Positions 5,811 to 13,868 of a stretch of DNA of 21,728 nt are shown one piece after another. The stretch is from Armatimonadota bacterium (GTDB taxonomy: Bacteria; Armatimonadota; JAAZEB01). The notes below the pieces were generated by a model. It worked only from the letters and a program-made list of their open reading frames with translations, ran no database searches and was not told the origin of the DNA. The stretch covers positions 1-21,728 of the forward strand of contig DUUU01000204.1 in the NCBI GenBank assembly GCA_012841485.1, written 5' to 3'. Every line of letters starts with the position of its first letter. Positions within the stretch are counted from its first letter, which is position 1. The translations under genes and the position numbers were made by a program.

Positions 5811-8800
5811 CGCGGGAGCGGCGCCTACCGCCCGCACGCAAGTCCCTCTGCGTCTTGCTGGCGGCGCTGCTCGCCCTGCTGGTGTTGCCTACACACGCCC
5901 TTTGTGATGTCGCGCCGCCCGAAGTGCGCGAGCTGGCCCGTCTCTTCCGTGCGCAGCGTTCCCCCATGCCGTCCTTCACGGAACCGTTTACCACCGACTT
6001 GCGCCAGTGGGGCCTCCTGCTCCCCATCGATCGCCACGGAATGGTTCTTGCCGGGGAGGGCGGCACCGTGCCCGGCGCGGAGCGCCTCTTCGTGCCCGGG
6101 CTCCTCCTGCGCGACGGCGCCCTCTCTTGCCGGGTGCGCCTCTCGCCCGGGGATGAGGGCTACCTCATGTTTCGCGCGAGCGATGAGGCGGACGCCGCCT
6201 ACCAGTTCGTCCTGAGCACGCGCCCCGGCGTCCCCCCGGCCGGCTTTGCCAAGAAACACAACCTGGATCAACTCTATGGCGGGGCGCGTGTTGGCCACTC
6301 CTATCGCGTGCCCGTCCCCTCCGAAGCATGGGTAGAGGTGGAGCTCTTCTTCCAGGGCCCGGTGCTTCTCGCGCTCGTGGGCGGGGAGCCCGCCGCTTAC
6401 TATGACCACGCCGCCAGCCGCGAGGGAAGCCTCTCCTTCTACTGCGGCGCGCGGCCCATGGCCCTGCGCGATCTGGCGGTCCACACCTTCCACGACGAAG
6501 AGCCCCCCTCGCCTTACGGCCTCTCGCGCCCGGCGCCCTCGCGCTCATCCCACACACCGGGCGAGACGCCTCTCCTCTTCGCCCCTGGAGAGGGCCCGCC
6601 ACTCGCGCCGCGCCGGGGCCGGGATCGCCTGGAGGAACCGCCCAACCAGCCACTCGCGTGGCGTCGGCACCTCTCCACGCCCGACCCGCGCGCGCCCATG
6701 GCCCCCATAGGTGCCGATCTGCCGTTTCTTGCCGGCGGGATCCAGCCAGCCAGCGCGCCCGAGGAGCACGCCCGCCTGCTCGGAGGCCGGTATTCCGACC
6801 CGCGCGGCGATGTGCATGTGTGGCGTCTGGAGCCCGACGGACGCTTCTTCCTTGACGGCGAGGAGCTTCTTCCCCTCCGCGATACCGATGGCCTCTACTG
6901 GGCACAGGTGCCCGGCGATCTCCACTTCCAGCGTGCGCTTCGCTCAATCGCGGACGCGCGCGTGCCCGCGCGCATCCGAAAGCATGGCCTGCCCTGGGCA
7001 CCGGTTCGCGTCCGCCTGGTGGATTACATCAACGCCACCGACACGGACCACGACTTTTCAGAGGACCCGGTCCTCGACGGCCGGTCGCGCATCCTCACCC
7101 TCGCGGGTCGCAGCTATCGCGTCACCTCGGCGCGGCGCTGGCTCTCCTACTTCGCCTTTACGGCGCGCACCGACTCGCCGATGCGCCCGCACCTTCTCAT
7201 CGCCGAAGCACCGAACGACCGCGAGCGCTACCTGACGGTGCATCTCCAGCCTCCCGATGGCTCTGGGGCAGACCCCAACTATGGCATCGGCACGGGCACC
7301 TACACCGGACGGGGACTGCCGTGCGACAACCGGGCGTTCAACCACGCGCTCCTCTTCACCCCACGTTCGGAGGGCGTTCGTTTCACGATCAGCCGCATGC
7401 CGGGCGAGGAACGCCGGCATGCCACCAACGGCGCCGCCGTCTCCCAGGTGTTCCTCTTCGCCCTGCTCGACCTGCCCTCGGAGCGGCCCAACCCGGTCTT
7501 TCCCGCGCTCGATGCCGGCGAGCGCGCCCTGACGCTTGCCGTTCCCTCGGCGCGCGCCCTCTTGCGCCAGTGTGGAGCCGATCTCGACGCCCCGGAGGCC
7601 ACTCGCGAGCTGCGCGCCGCCGGCTATCGCGCCTTCTTCCACTACCTGCGCTTCCTCGGCTTCACCGGCGTAGACCTGGGGGTGCTCGACCTCGATGAGG
7701 AGAGCGCCACCCCCGAGTACACGGGCAGCCACGTCCTGAAAGGGGGAGTTGACCGGCAGATTTTCTCTGACTTTCTGCCGCTCGCCGCTTCGGCCGGGAT
7801 CCGGGTCACCCCGGTGATACCCCCCTTGCCGCTCAGCCCCCAGCTCTTCGCCGGCGAGGCGGCGGCGCGTCGGGGGCAAGCGCCAGGCCGGCCGGCCATC
7901 GACGAGTGGGCGGTGATCAACCGGGGCGGACGCCCCGGCTTCTCCGGTTCCTGGCCCATACTCGACCTGCTCCACCCGGAGGCCGCAGCGGTCGCTCTGG
8001 AGTGGGCGCGCGAGGTGGCAGAGCGGTTCCTTGCGGCCGGCTGCCAGGAGGTGGCCCTGCGGGTCGATGGAGACAGAGGCGGGTGCATCCCTCGCGCCGG
8101 GCGGAGGCTTGCAGAGGAGACGGGCTACAGCGCGGCGGATGTGAGGCGTTTCTCCTGCGAGACCGGGATAGTCGTCCCGGGCAACACCCCTGCCGAGCGC
8201 TACGCCTGGCTGCGCGAGAACGCATGGGACCGCTGGCTTGAGTGGCGCTGCCGTACGCTTCAATCGCACTGGCTCGCCCTACGCGACAGCCTGCGCCTCT
8301 TGAGAGACGACTCGCGCCTCATCCTGAAGCTCGCCGTGCCTGACCGCGAGTTGGCCCGTCCGGAGGCCTGGTTTGAGGAGAAACGCGTCCCGCGCGACCT
8401 GATCCGCGCCCACGGCGTTGACCTGCACGCCTACGTGGATGACCGGAGCTTCCTCCTGGAGCGCACCCTGGACGTGGCGTATGATCGCCTACGCGCCTGC
8501 CTGCATCGCGAAAACAGCGCGGCGCTCGCGGCTTTCGATCTCCAGACGGAAGTTGCTGAACTCTATAAGGGGAAGGCGCCCTCTGGGGTGGAACTCTCTT
8601 TCGCTCCGTGGACGGAGCACGGCCAGCATCTTGGCAGCGAGTTCTTCCCACGGCGGGGCGAGCACTGGGGCGTGTCGAACATGGCACCCTGGGGCCGCTG
8701 GCTCTTCCGGCCGCTGACCCATGCCTTGCGCCATAGCAACCCCCATCGGATCAGCCTCTCCGGCGAGGTGTTCGCAACGGCCGGCCGTGAGCACGACTGG

Positions 8801-9157
8801 CGCCGCTTCGCCCGCGCCTACCGTGCGCTTCCAGCCGTCGAGCCGGCCCCCTTCGCGGGCAAGGCCACGCTCGTGCCGTCGGGAGGCACGCCGGCTCCGA
8901 CGGCCCCGCTGCCGGACGACCTCCTCGTCCGCAACTATGGGCGGCGCATCGGGATCATCAACGATAGCGCCCAGGCCCGCCGGATCGAACTGCGCCCGCG
9001 TCGGGCTCCCATGCCCGGCGAACGCTGGGTGGACCTGGCGACAGGGCTCACTCTCGCCCGCGGGAACGGCCAGCCGGGCGTCTTCCAGCTGGAACTGGAG
9101 CCCTACGACCTGCGCGTCCTGGCGATCCTCCCGGACGCGCCTTCCCGGGCCAGGTAG
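5807..9157 (+). CDS. Large exported multidomain protein, putative glycoside hydrolase
   Basis: A 1116-residue protein whose ATG overlaps the BtpA stop by 4 nt. A basic N-terminus and hydrophobic stretch (about 12-33) form a signal peptide. Residues about 55-225 look like a concanavalin-type beta-sandwich (DUF1080/LamG-like). A Pro/Arg-rich linker follows (about 226-300), then a beta-rich region to about 600. Residues about 610-1000 alternate helices and strands with TIM-barrel-like motifs (GFTGVDLGVLDLDEES, SAGIRVTPVIPPLP, VALRVDGDRGG, HAYVDDRSF). The C-terminus (about 1020-1110) resembles the beta-domain that closes many barrel glycosidases. I do not recognise a named GH family and cannot point to the catalytic acids, although several conserved-looking Asp/Glu lie at strand ends. 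An exported polysaccharide-processing role is inferred. Confidence 0.6.
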   Translation: MTRERRLPPARKSLCVLLAALLALLVLPTHALCDVAPPEVRELARLFRAQRSPMPSFTEPFTTDLRQWGLLLPIDRHGMVLAGEGGTVPGAERLFVPGLLLRDGALSCRVRLSPGDEGYLMFRASDEADAAYQFVLSTRPGVPPAGFAKKHNLDQLYGGARVGHSYRVPVPSEAWVEVELFFQGPVLLALVGGEPAAYYDHAASREGSLSFYCGARPMALRDLAVHTFHDEEPPSPYGLSRPAPSRSSHTPGETPLLFAPGEGPPLAPRRGRDRLEEPPNQPLAWRRHLSTPDPRAPMAPIGADLPFLAGGIQPASAPEEHARLLGGRYSDPRGDVHVWRLEPDGRFFLDGEELLPLRDTDGLYWAQVPGDLHFQRALRSIADARVPARIRKHGLPWAPVRVRLVDYINATDTDHDFSEDPVLDGRSRILTLAGRSYRVTSARRWLSYFAFTARTDSPMRPHLLIAEAPNDRERYLTVHLQPPDGSGADPNYGIGTGTYTGRGLPCDNRAFNHALLFTPRSEGVRFTISRMPGEERRHATNGAAVSQVFLFALLDLPSERPNPVFPALDAGERALTLAVPSARALLRQCGADLDAPEATRELRAAGYRAFFHYLRFLGFTGVDLGVLDLDEESATPEYTGSHVLKGGVDRQIFSDFLPLAASAGIRVTPVIPPLPLSPQLFAGEAAARRGQAPGRPAIDEWAVINRGGRPGFSGSWPILDLLHPEAAAVALEWAREVAERFLAAGCQEVALRVDGDRGGCIPRAGRRLAEETGYSAADVRRFSCETGIVVPGNTPAERYAWLRENAWDRWLEWRCRTLQSHWLALRDSLRLLRDDSRLILKLAVPDRELARPEAWFEEKRVPRDLIRAHGVDLHAYVDDRSFLLERTLDVAYDRLRACLHRENSAALAAFDLQTEVAELYKGKAPSGVELSFAPWTEHGQHLGSEFFPRRGEHWGVSNMAPWGRWLFRPLTHALRHSNPHRISLSGEVFATAGREHDWRRFARAYRALPAVEPAPFAGKATLVPSGGTPAPTAPLPDDLLVRNYGRRIGIINDSAQARRIELRPRRAPMPGERWVDLATGLTLARGNGQPGVFQLELEPYDLRVLAILPDAPSRAR

Positions 9158-9188
9158 GCCGCGCGAGATCAGAGCGCCCCGTACACGC

Positions 9189-9221
9189 CACAGGGCCGCC
9201 CCATGCGGAGACGGCCCCGTG
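9189..9221. terminator. Bidirectional hairpin between convergent genes
   Basis: CACAGGGCCG (9189-9198) pairs with CGGCCCCGTG (9212-9221), 10 bp with one G-U, around a 13-nt loop. It lies between the stops of the large exported protein (+) and gapA (-), so it can act on both transcripts. No T-run follows on either side, so termination may need Rho or rely on stem strength. Confidence 0.6.
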
Positions 9222-9241
9222 TTGATGCGGAACAGAAGAGG

Positions 9242-10255
<1,014 letters not shown>

Positions 10256-10275
10256 TCAAGTACCTCCTCACATGA

Positions 10276-10291
10276 GACAACACACGTTGTC
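10276..10291. promoter_or_regulatory. 16-bp inverted repeat upstream of gapA
   Basis: GACAAC-ACAC-GTTGTC is a perfect 6+6 palindrome centred about 28 nt before the gapA ATG, just upstream of its Shine-Dalgarno. It could be a repressor operator or an mRNA hairpin that shields the 5' end of the gapA message. No -35/-10 pair is evident beside it. Confidence 0.4.
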
Positions 10292-10382
10292 CGGGAACGA
10301 GCCCACAAATGCCCGCTCCCCATCTGCTGCACTGCCCATCGGGCCGGCCTGCGTTCTGCGAGCCTGGCATCCGGCACACCGG

Positions 10383-10399
10383 ACGCCCCCGAGGGGCGC
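10383..10399 (-). terminator. GC-rich hairpin after yvcK
   Basis: On the minus strand GCGCCCC pairs with GGGGCGT around a 3-nt loop, beginning 8 nt after the yvcK stop codon. There is no T-run. It may partly terminate yvcK transcription or separate yvcK and gapA messages. Confidence 0.45.
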
Positions 10400-10406
10400 A
10401 CACCAC

Positions 10407-11705
10407 CTATTCGACGAGGCGAGCAATCGCCCGGGCGAGCTTCTCCGGGTCGTGGCGCACCAGATCGGTCTCGCTGATGAAGTCGCCCACGATGCATTTG
10501 AAGCCCATCCGTCGAATGTTCTCTACATCCGGCTCAACCCGCATCTGCCCTTGTACCTCGTACTTCGCGAGCAGGTCACGCCGGGGCACGCGCCCATTGA
10601 CCAAGACGTAATCGAAAACACGCTCTCCCGCGTGCTGAATCACCGCATCCACATGGTCCGACGCTTTGAAGCCATCGGTCTCCCCGGGCTGTGTCATCAC
10701 GTTGCAGATGTACACCCGAAGCGCCTTCGAGCGCACAATCGCCTCGCTCATCCCCGGGATGAGCAGGTTCGGGATCACGCTGGTAAACACGCTTCCCGGT
10801 CCCAGCACGATCAGGTCCGCCCGACGAATCGCCTCCAGAGCATCTGCCACCGGCTTCGGATTTTCCGGCGTGAGCGCCACTCGCGCAACGGGACCATTCC
10901 CCCTTGCGATGTTGCTTTCACCTTGAATCACCACTCCGTCCGCCATCTGCGCGCGCAAGCTCACGCGCTCCACGGTTGAGGGGAGCACATTGCCGCGGAT
11001 GCGCAGGACTTCGGCGGCATCTTTGACCGCTTTCTCGAAGTCGCCCTCGCGGAGCTGAGTGATTGCCACCAGAAAGAGATTTCCCAGTGAGTGTCCGGCG
11101 AGCCCGCTCACCTCGCCGTTGAAGCGGTGCTGGAACACGTCGCGCATCAGCGGCTCCGCATCGGCCAGGGCGACCAGGCAGTTGCGGATATCTCCTGGCG
11201 GCAGCACTCCGAGCTCGCGCTGCAGCCGGCCAGAACTGCCCCCATCATCCGATACGGTGACCACCGCGGTGATGTTGCTGGTATACTCCTTCAGGCCGCG
11301 CAGCATCGTGGAGAGGCCGGTTCCACCGCCGATCACCACGATGTTGCTTCCCTGCTGGAGGTAGCGCGTGCGAAAGACGGCATCGGCTAATCCATGCGCC
11401 GCGTGTGGGCTGACCGCGCTGGCAACCGAGATCACGGCGCCGCGAATGCCGAAACCCAGGCACAGCATCCCGCCGCCCAGCAGAACCAGGCTCAAGGGCA
11501 ACACCACAGCCGCGGCCGGCCGCCCGGTGTGCAGACGGAAAAAGTTGTTAATGTCGCCCACGAGGTCGAAAACCGCCATATTGGCGATCAAAGCGAGGCC
11601 CAGGCCGGCGGCGGTGATGAGCAGCACCCCAAACGTGGCGAGCAGCAGCCATCGCTTCACGCGCATCCCGGGGTACAGCCACTTCAACCCGCTGAACTTT
11701 GTCAT
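10407..11705 (-). CDS. yvcK: YvcK/CofD-like protein with membrane anchor (gluconeogenesis factor family)
   Basis: A 432-residue protein. Two hydrophobic segments (about 18-45 and 63-95) anchor it to the membrane. The cytoplasmic domain starts with the nucleotide-binding motif VVIGGGTGLSTML (GGGTG at 126-130), followed by VTVSDDGGSSGRL, LPPGDIRNCL and GHSLGNLFL, all hallmarks of the YvcK branch of the UPF0052/CofD superfamily. In Firmicutes and actinobacteria YvcK binds UDP-sugars such as UDP-GlcNAc and is needed for gluconeogenic growth and cell-wall homeostasis. I chose ATG 11705 because GGGTGA lies just before it and the anchor begins soon after; upstream in-frame ATGs lack ribosome sites. 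It lies in series with gapA and has a perfect promoter and long leader. The N-terminal anchor is absent from B. subtilis YvcK. Confidence 0.9.
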   Translation of the reverse strand: MTKFSGLKWLYPGMRVKRWLLLATFGVLLITAAGLGLALIANMAVFDLVGDINNFFRLHTGRPAAAVVLPLSLVLLGGGMLCLGFGIRGAVISVASAVSPHAAHGLADAVFRTRYLQQGSNIVVIGGGTGLSTMLRGLKEYTSNITAVVTVSDDGGSSGRLQRELGVLPPGDIRNCLVALADAEPLMRDVFQHRFNGEVSGLAGHSLGNLFLVAITQLREGDFEKAVKDAAEVLRIRGNVLPSTVERVSLRAQMADGVVIQGESNIARGNGPVARVALTPENPKPVADALEAIRRADLIVLGPGSVFTSVIPNLLIPGMSEAIVRSKALRVYICNVMTQPGETDGFKASDHVDAVIQHAGERVFDYVLVNGRVPRRDLLAKYEVQGQMRVEPDVENIRRMGFKCIVGDFISETDLVRHDPEKLARAIARLVE

Positions 11706-11919
11706 GCTCACCCAAGCCCGACCTGAAGAAGACGCTTGCGGATGGGCATCCATCGCACAGAGGAGCCGCCATTCCGCGATCCGCCTGCATCCACGCAAGC
11801 GAACACACCCTTACCCGACGGCTCTGCCGAACACCCAGCCGCCCCTGAGGACAGTCGTAGTAGTCGACAGTCGGGGGCCTGTGCCGGGGAAACCAGAGGC
11901 ACCCCCATCGTTCCACGCC
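11706..11919 (-). ncRNA. Structured yvcK 5' leader, candidate cis-regulatory RNA
   Basis: About 214 nt lie between the predicted start of transcription and yvcK. On the minus strand a near-perfect stem joins 11801-11788 (CGCTTGCGTGGATG) to 11744-11733 (CATCCGCAAGCG): 12 pairs with a 2-nt bulge and a 43-nt inner region. It is followed by TCTTCTTC, as in an attenuator. Smaller hairpins are GTGCC/GGCAC, GGCCCC/GGGGC and CGGCT/AGCCG. CGACTGTC occurs twice in the middle. No known riboswitch core was recognised. Confidence 0.45.
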
Positions 11920-11925
11920 AGGAAC

Positions 11926-11954
11926 ATTATAACCGCCGCCGATGCCCTTGTCAA
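11926..11954 (-). promoter_or_regulatory. Consensus sigma-70 promoter for yvcK
   Basis: On the minus strand TTGACA (11954-11949) and TATAAT (11931-11926) are separated by exactly 17 bp, a perfect consensus match. Transcription would start near 11919, giving the long leader before yvcK and possibly reading on to gapA. Confidence 0.87.
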
Positions 11955-12165
11955 GGCGAGGACAGCCTCGCTCTCCCACCGCTTGCACACCAAGCCCGCC
12001 CCATCCTGAGCCCCATCCAACTGGGATTCCGATAGGAGGCGTGCCCGAGCGGGTGCCCCCTCGCACTGCTGGGGTTGCCGGTCACAAAGCCCTGGGGGGA
12101 GCAGGAGGGCCGGTGGGCAGGCCGGACCGGTCCCATCCCGGAATCCCAGGCTGCCATAACGGTGC
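11955..12165. other. Divergent intergenic DNA without a recognised gene
   Basis: About 210 bp of GC-rich sequence between two divergent promoters. Short open frames exist on both strands but none has a Shine-Dalgarno with recognisable protein sequence. I see nothing else in it. Confidence 0.5.
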
Positions 12166-12195
12166 TAGACACTCTGCTGGGTTCTCTGGTATACT
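12166..12195 (+). promoter_or_regulatory. Promoter with extended -10 for the DUF4352-like gene
   Basis: TAGACA at 12166-12171 and TATACT at 12190-12195 are 18 bp apart. A TG one base upstream of the -10 forms an extended -10 element. Transcription should start near 12202, leaving a leader of about 110 nt. Confidence 0.72.
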
Positions 12196-12210
12196 TGGGG
12201 CGAAGCTTGA

Positions 12211-12261
12211 TTGGCCAGCGGCTGGCCAAGAAGGCGTCTGGTACCCTCACTCCAGGAGGGT
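12211..12261 (+). promoter_or_regulatory. Two leader hairpins upstream of the DUF4352-like gene
   Basis: TTGGCCAG-CGG-CTGGCCAA at 12211-12229 is a perfect 8-bp stem. ACCCTC/GAGGGT at 12243-12261 is a perfect 6-bp stem with a 7-nt loop. The first begins about 9 nt from the predicted transcript 5' end, a position typical of mRNA-stabilising stem-loops. Neither has a T-run, so termination is unlikely. Confidence 0.5.
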
Positions 12262-12312
12262 AGTTAGCGGGCCAGGAAGTGCGCGTTTCGAGAGCGCGTT
12301 AGGAGACAGAAC

Positions 12313-13281
12313 ATGACGAAGAGAGCAATCCTTGCATTCTGCCTGGGAAGCGCGATACTCCTTGCGGCCGCCGCGGCGCAACCAGGCAGCGCGGCGAAGG
12401 CCCCTGCCAAGAAACCTGCGGCCAAGAAGCCTGTTGCCAAGCCTGCGGCCAAAAAGCCTGTTGCCAAGCCTGCAGCCAAGAAGCCGGCTGCACCAGCCAA
12501 GAGTCAGGGAGGCGCTCAGCAGATCACCGCGATCGAGGGCGAGGTCGGCAAGCCGTACACCAACCGTGCCTACCGCATCCGTTTCGGTCTTCCGAGGGCC
12601 GCGTTTGCCTACCAGGAGGATGCTGTCGAGCAAGACCATTACTGGCTCATCTTCCCGGTAGAGTACAGCAACGCAACCAAGGAGCAGTGTGACTTCTTCC
12701 TGAACAACGTGACTGTGGCGGACGCGAAGGCCCGCGTCATCGACTTCGACCGCGTGCCCGACCCGCACCCGCTCCTCCCCGCGGCGCATGGTAAAGGCGA
12801 GGTCGCCTTCATGGTGCCGAAAGAGTTCAAGCCGACCAAGCTCGTTGTGCAGCCAAACCGCGGCATCCCGTTGCGCCTCGTTCTCCCCAAGGAGTTCGCG
12901 GTCAAGCTTCCAAGCACTGAGGCCAAGCTGGGCGAGCCAGTCTCTAACGGGCTCATCCGCGTCACCGTGGTCTCCGTGCGTGAGGTCACGAAGTTCAAGG
13001 ACTACCAGCTCGAGGAAGGCCATCGGATGCTGCAGGCCGATCTTGAAGTGGTCAACGAGCACAAGACCCGCAAGGAGATCTACCTCGAACCGTTGATACT
13101 CCAGGATGCGGATGGGCAGCAGATCGAGCCGTTGGAACTGCCTGACCCGCGGACGGTAGCTGCCGGGGGCAAGGCGAAGTTCACCGTCGTCTTCCAGGTC
13201 GAAAAGGAGTTCAAGCCGGCATCCATGGTCGTACACTATTGCTACGCTGGTGCCGTGCCAGTCACGATAAAGCTCCCCTGA
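12313..13281 (+). CDS. Exported protein with Lys/Ala/Pro repeats and DUF4352-like domains
   Basis: A 322-residue protein; ATG 12313 has AGGAGA 6 nt upstream. The N-terminal signal peptide (about 1-22, ending in an Ala run) is followed by a basic Ala/Lys/Pro stretch (about 28-64) with two copies of AAKKPVAKP and partial copies. Such stretches can bind cell wall or anionic polymers, or act as flexible spacers. Residues about 68-185 and 190-322 each look like one beta-sandwich of the DUF4352 (immunoprotective/Ig-like) type: a VxVxxxN strand pair, then an extended DADGQ segment, then a final strand after a Gly-rich turn (PRTVAAGGKAKFTVVFQV). It was probably exported to the envelope. A response regulator follows 73 nt downstream on the same strand. 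Function is unknown. Confidence 0.65.
   Translation: MTKRAILAFCLGSAILLAAAAAQPGSAAKAPAKKPAAKKPVAKPAAKKPVAKPAAKKPAAPAKSQGGAQQITAIEGEVGKPYTNRAYRIRFGLPRAAFAYQEDAVEQDHYWLIFPVEYSNATKEQCDFFLNNVTVADAKARVIDFDRVPDPHPLLPAAHGKGEVAFMVPKEFKPTKLVVQPNRGIPLRLVLPKEFAVKLPSTEAKLGEPVSNGLIRVTVVSVREVTKFKDYQLEEGHRMLQADLEVVNEHKTRKEIYLEPLILQDADGQQIEPLELPDPRTVAAGGKAKFTVVFQVEKEFKPASMVVHYCYAGAVPVTIKLP
12418..12471 (+). repeat. 27-bp in-frame tandem repeat encoding AAKKPVAKP
   Basis: Two adjacent 27-bp units (12418-12444 and 12445-12471) differ by one base, a silent AAG/AAA change, and a third partial unit follows. The low divergence suggests recent duplication or slippage, so copy number may vary between strains. Confidence 0.75.
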
Positions 13282-13354
13282 CCACGCGCGGGAGGCCGGG
13301 GGCACGTCTCCCGAACCTCCCATCCGGCTTTCAGGGCGAATAGAAAGGCACCGT

Positions 13355-13852
13355 ATGCCGAAAGAAACACGGCGCTCGGACAATGCACTTGCAGAGGGCA
13401 CGTGCCCGCGAGCAGACTCGGGTGGGATGGCTGCGTCACGCGTGTCCCCCGCGCTCCCGAGGGTCGGCCGGGAGAAGAGAACGGGCACCATCCTCGTCGT
13501 TGATGACGAGCAGGTGGTGCGCGATGTCTGCAGCGCTCTCCTCAGGGCACTTGGCTTCCATGTCCTCACCGCCTCCGACGGCTACGAGTGCCTTACGGTC
13601 TACCAAGAGCACCGCGATCAGGTGATCGCCGTACTCCTCGATATCACCATGCCTCGCATGGATGGCACACAGGCGCTGCAAGAGCTGAGGCGCATCAACC
13701 CCGAGGTGCGCGTGCTGATGACGAGCGGCTACTCCGAGGTGGATGCACTCGACCGCTACGCGGGCATCCCTTCGAACGGCTTCATCGAGAAGCCGTTCCG
13801 CCTGGATACGCTCTGGTCGAAACTGCAGGCGGTCCTCGAGGATGAGGCTTAG
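13355..13852 (+). CDS. Single-domain response regulator (receiver only)
   Basis: A 165-residue protein with one CheY-like receiver domain after a 43-residue uncharacterised N-terminal tail. All key residues are present: acidic pair D50-D51 (VVDDE), phospho-acceptor D96 (VLLDITMPRMDG), the Ser/Thr switch in LMTSGYSE (123-124) and K146 in FIEKPF. The sequence is closest in style to the receivers at the C-terminus of hybrid histidine kinases (MTSGYS, GFIEKPF), suggesting it relays phosphate from such a kinase encoded elsewhere. No output domain is present. AAAGG precedes ATG 13355; Met25 is a possible alternative start that would remove half of the tail. The gene is 16 bp from the stop of the convergent oxidoreductase gene. 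Confidence 0.88.
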   Translation: MPKETRRSDNALAEGTCPRADSGGMAASRVSPALPRVGREKRTGTILVVDDEQVVRDVCSALLRALGFHVLTASDGYECLTVYQEHRDQVIAVLLDITMPRMDGTQALQELRRINPEVRVLMTSGYSEVDALDRYAGIPSNGFIEKPFRLDTLWSKLQAVLEDEA

Positions 13853-13868
13853 CACCTCGGGCCTTTGA

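Noticed and set aside
13282..13354. Promoter for the response regulator
   Set aside because: No acceptable -35/-10 pair was found in the 73-bp gap; co-transcription with the upstream gene is simpler.
12247..13569. 440-codon open frame antisense to the DUF4352-like protein and the response regulator
   Set aside because: Antisense shadow; low-complexity Leu/Gly/Arg section mirrors the repeat on the other strand.
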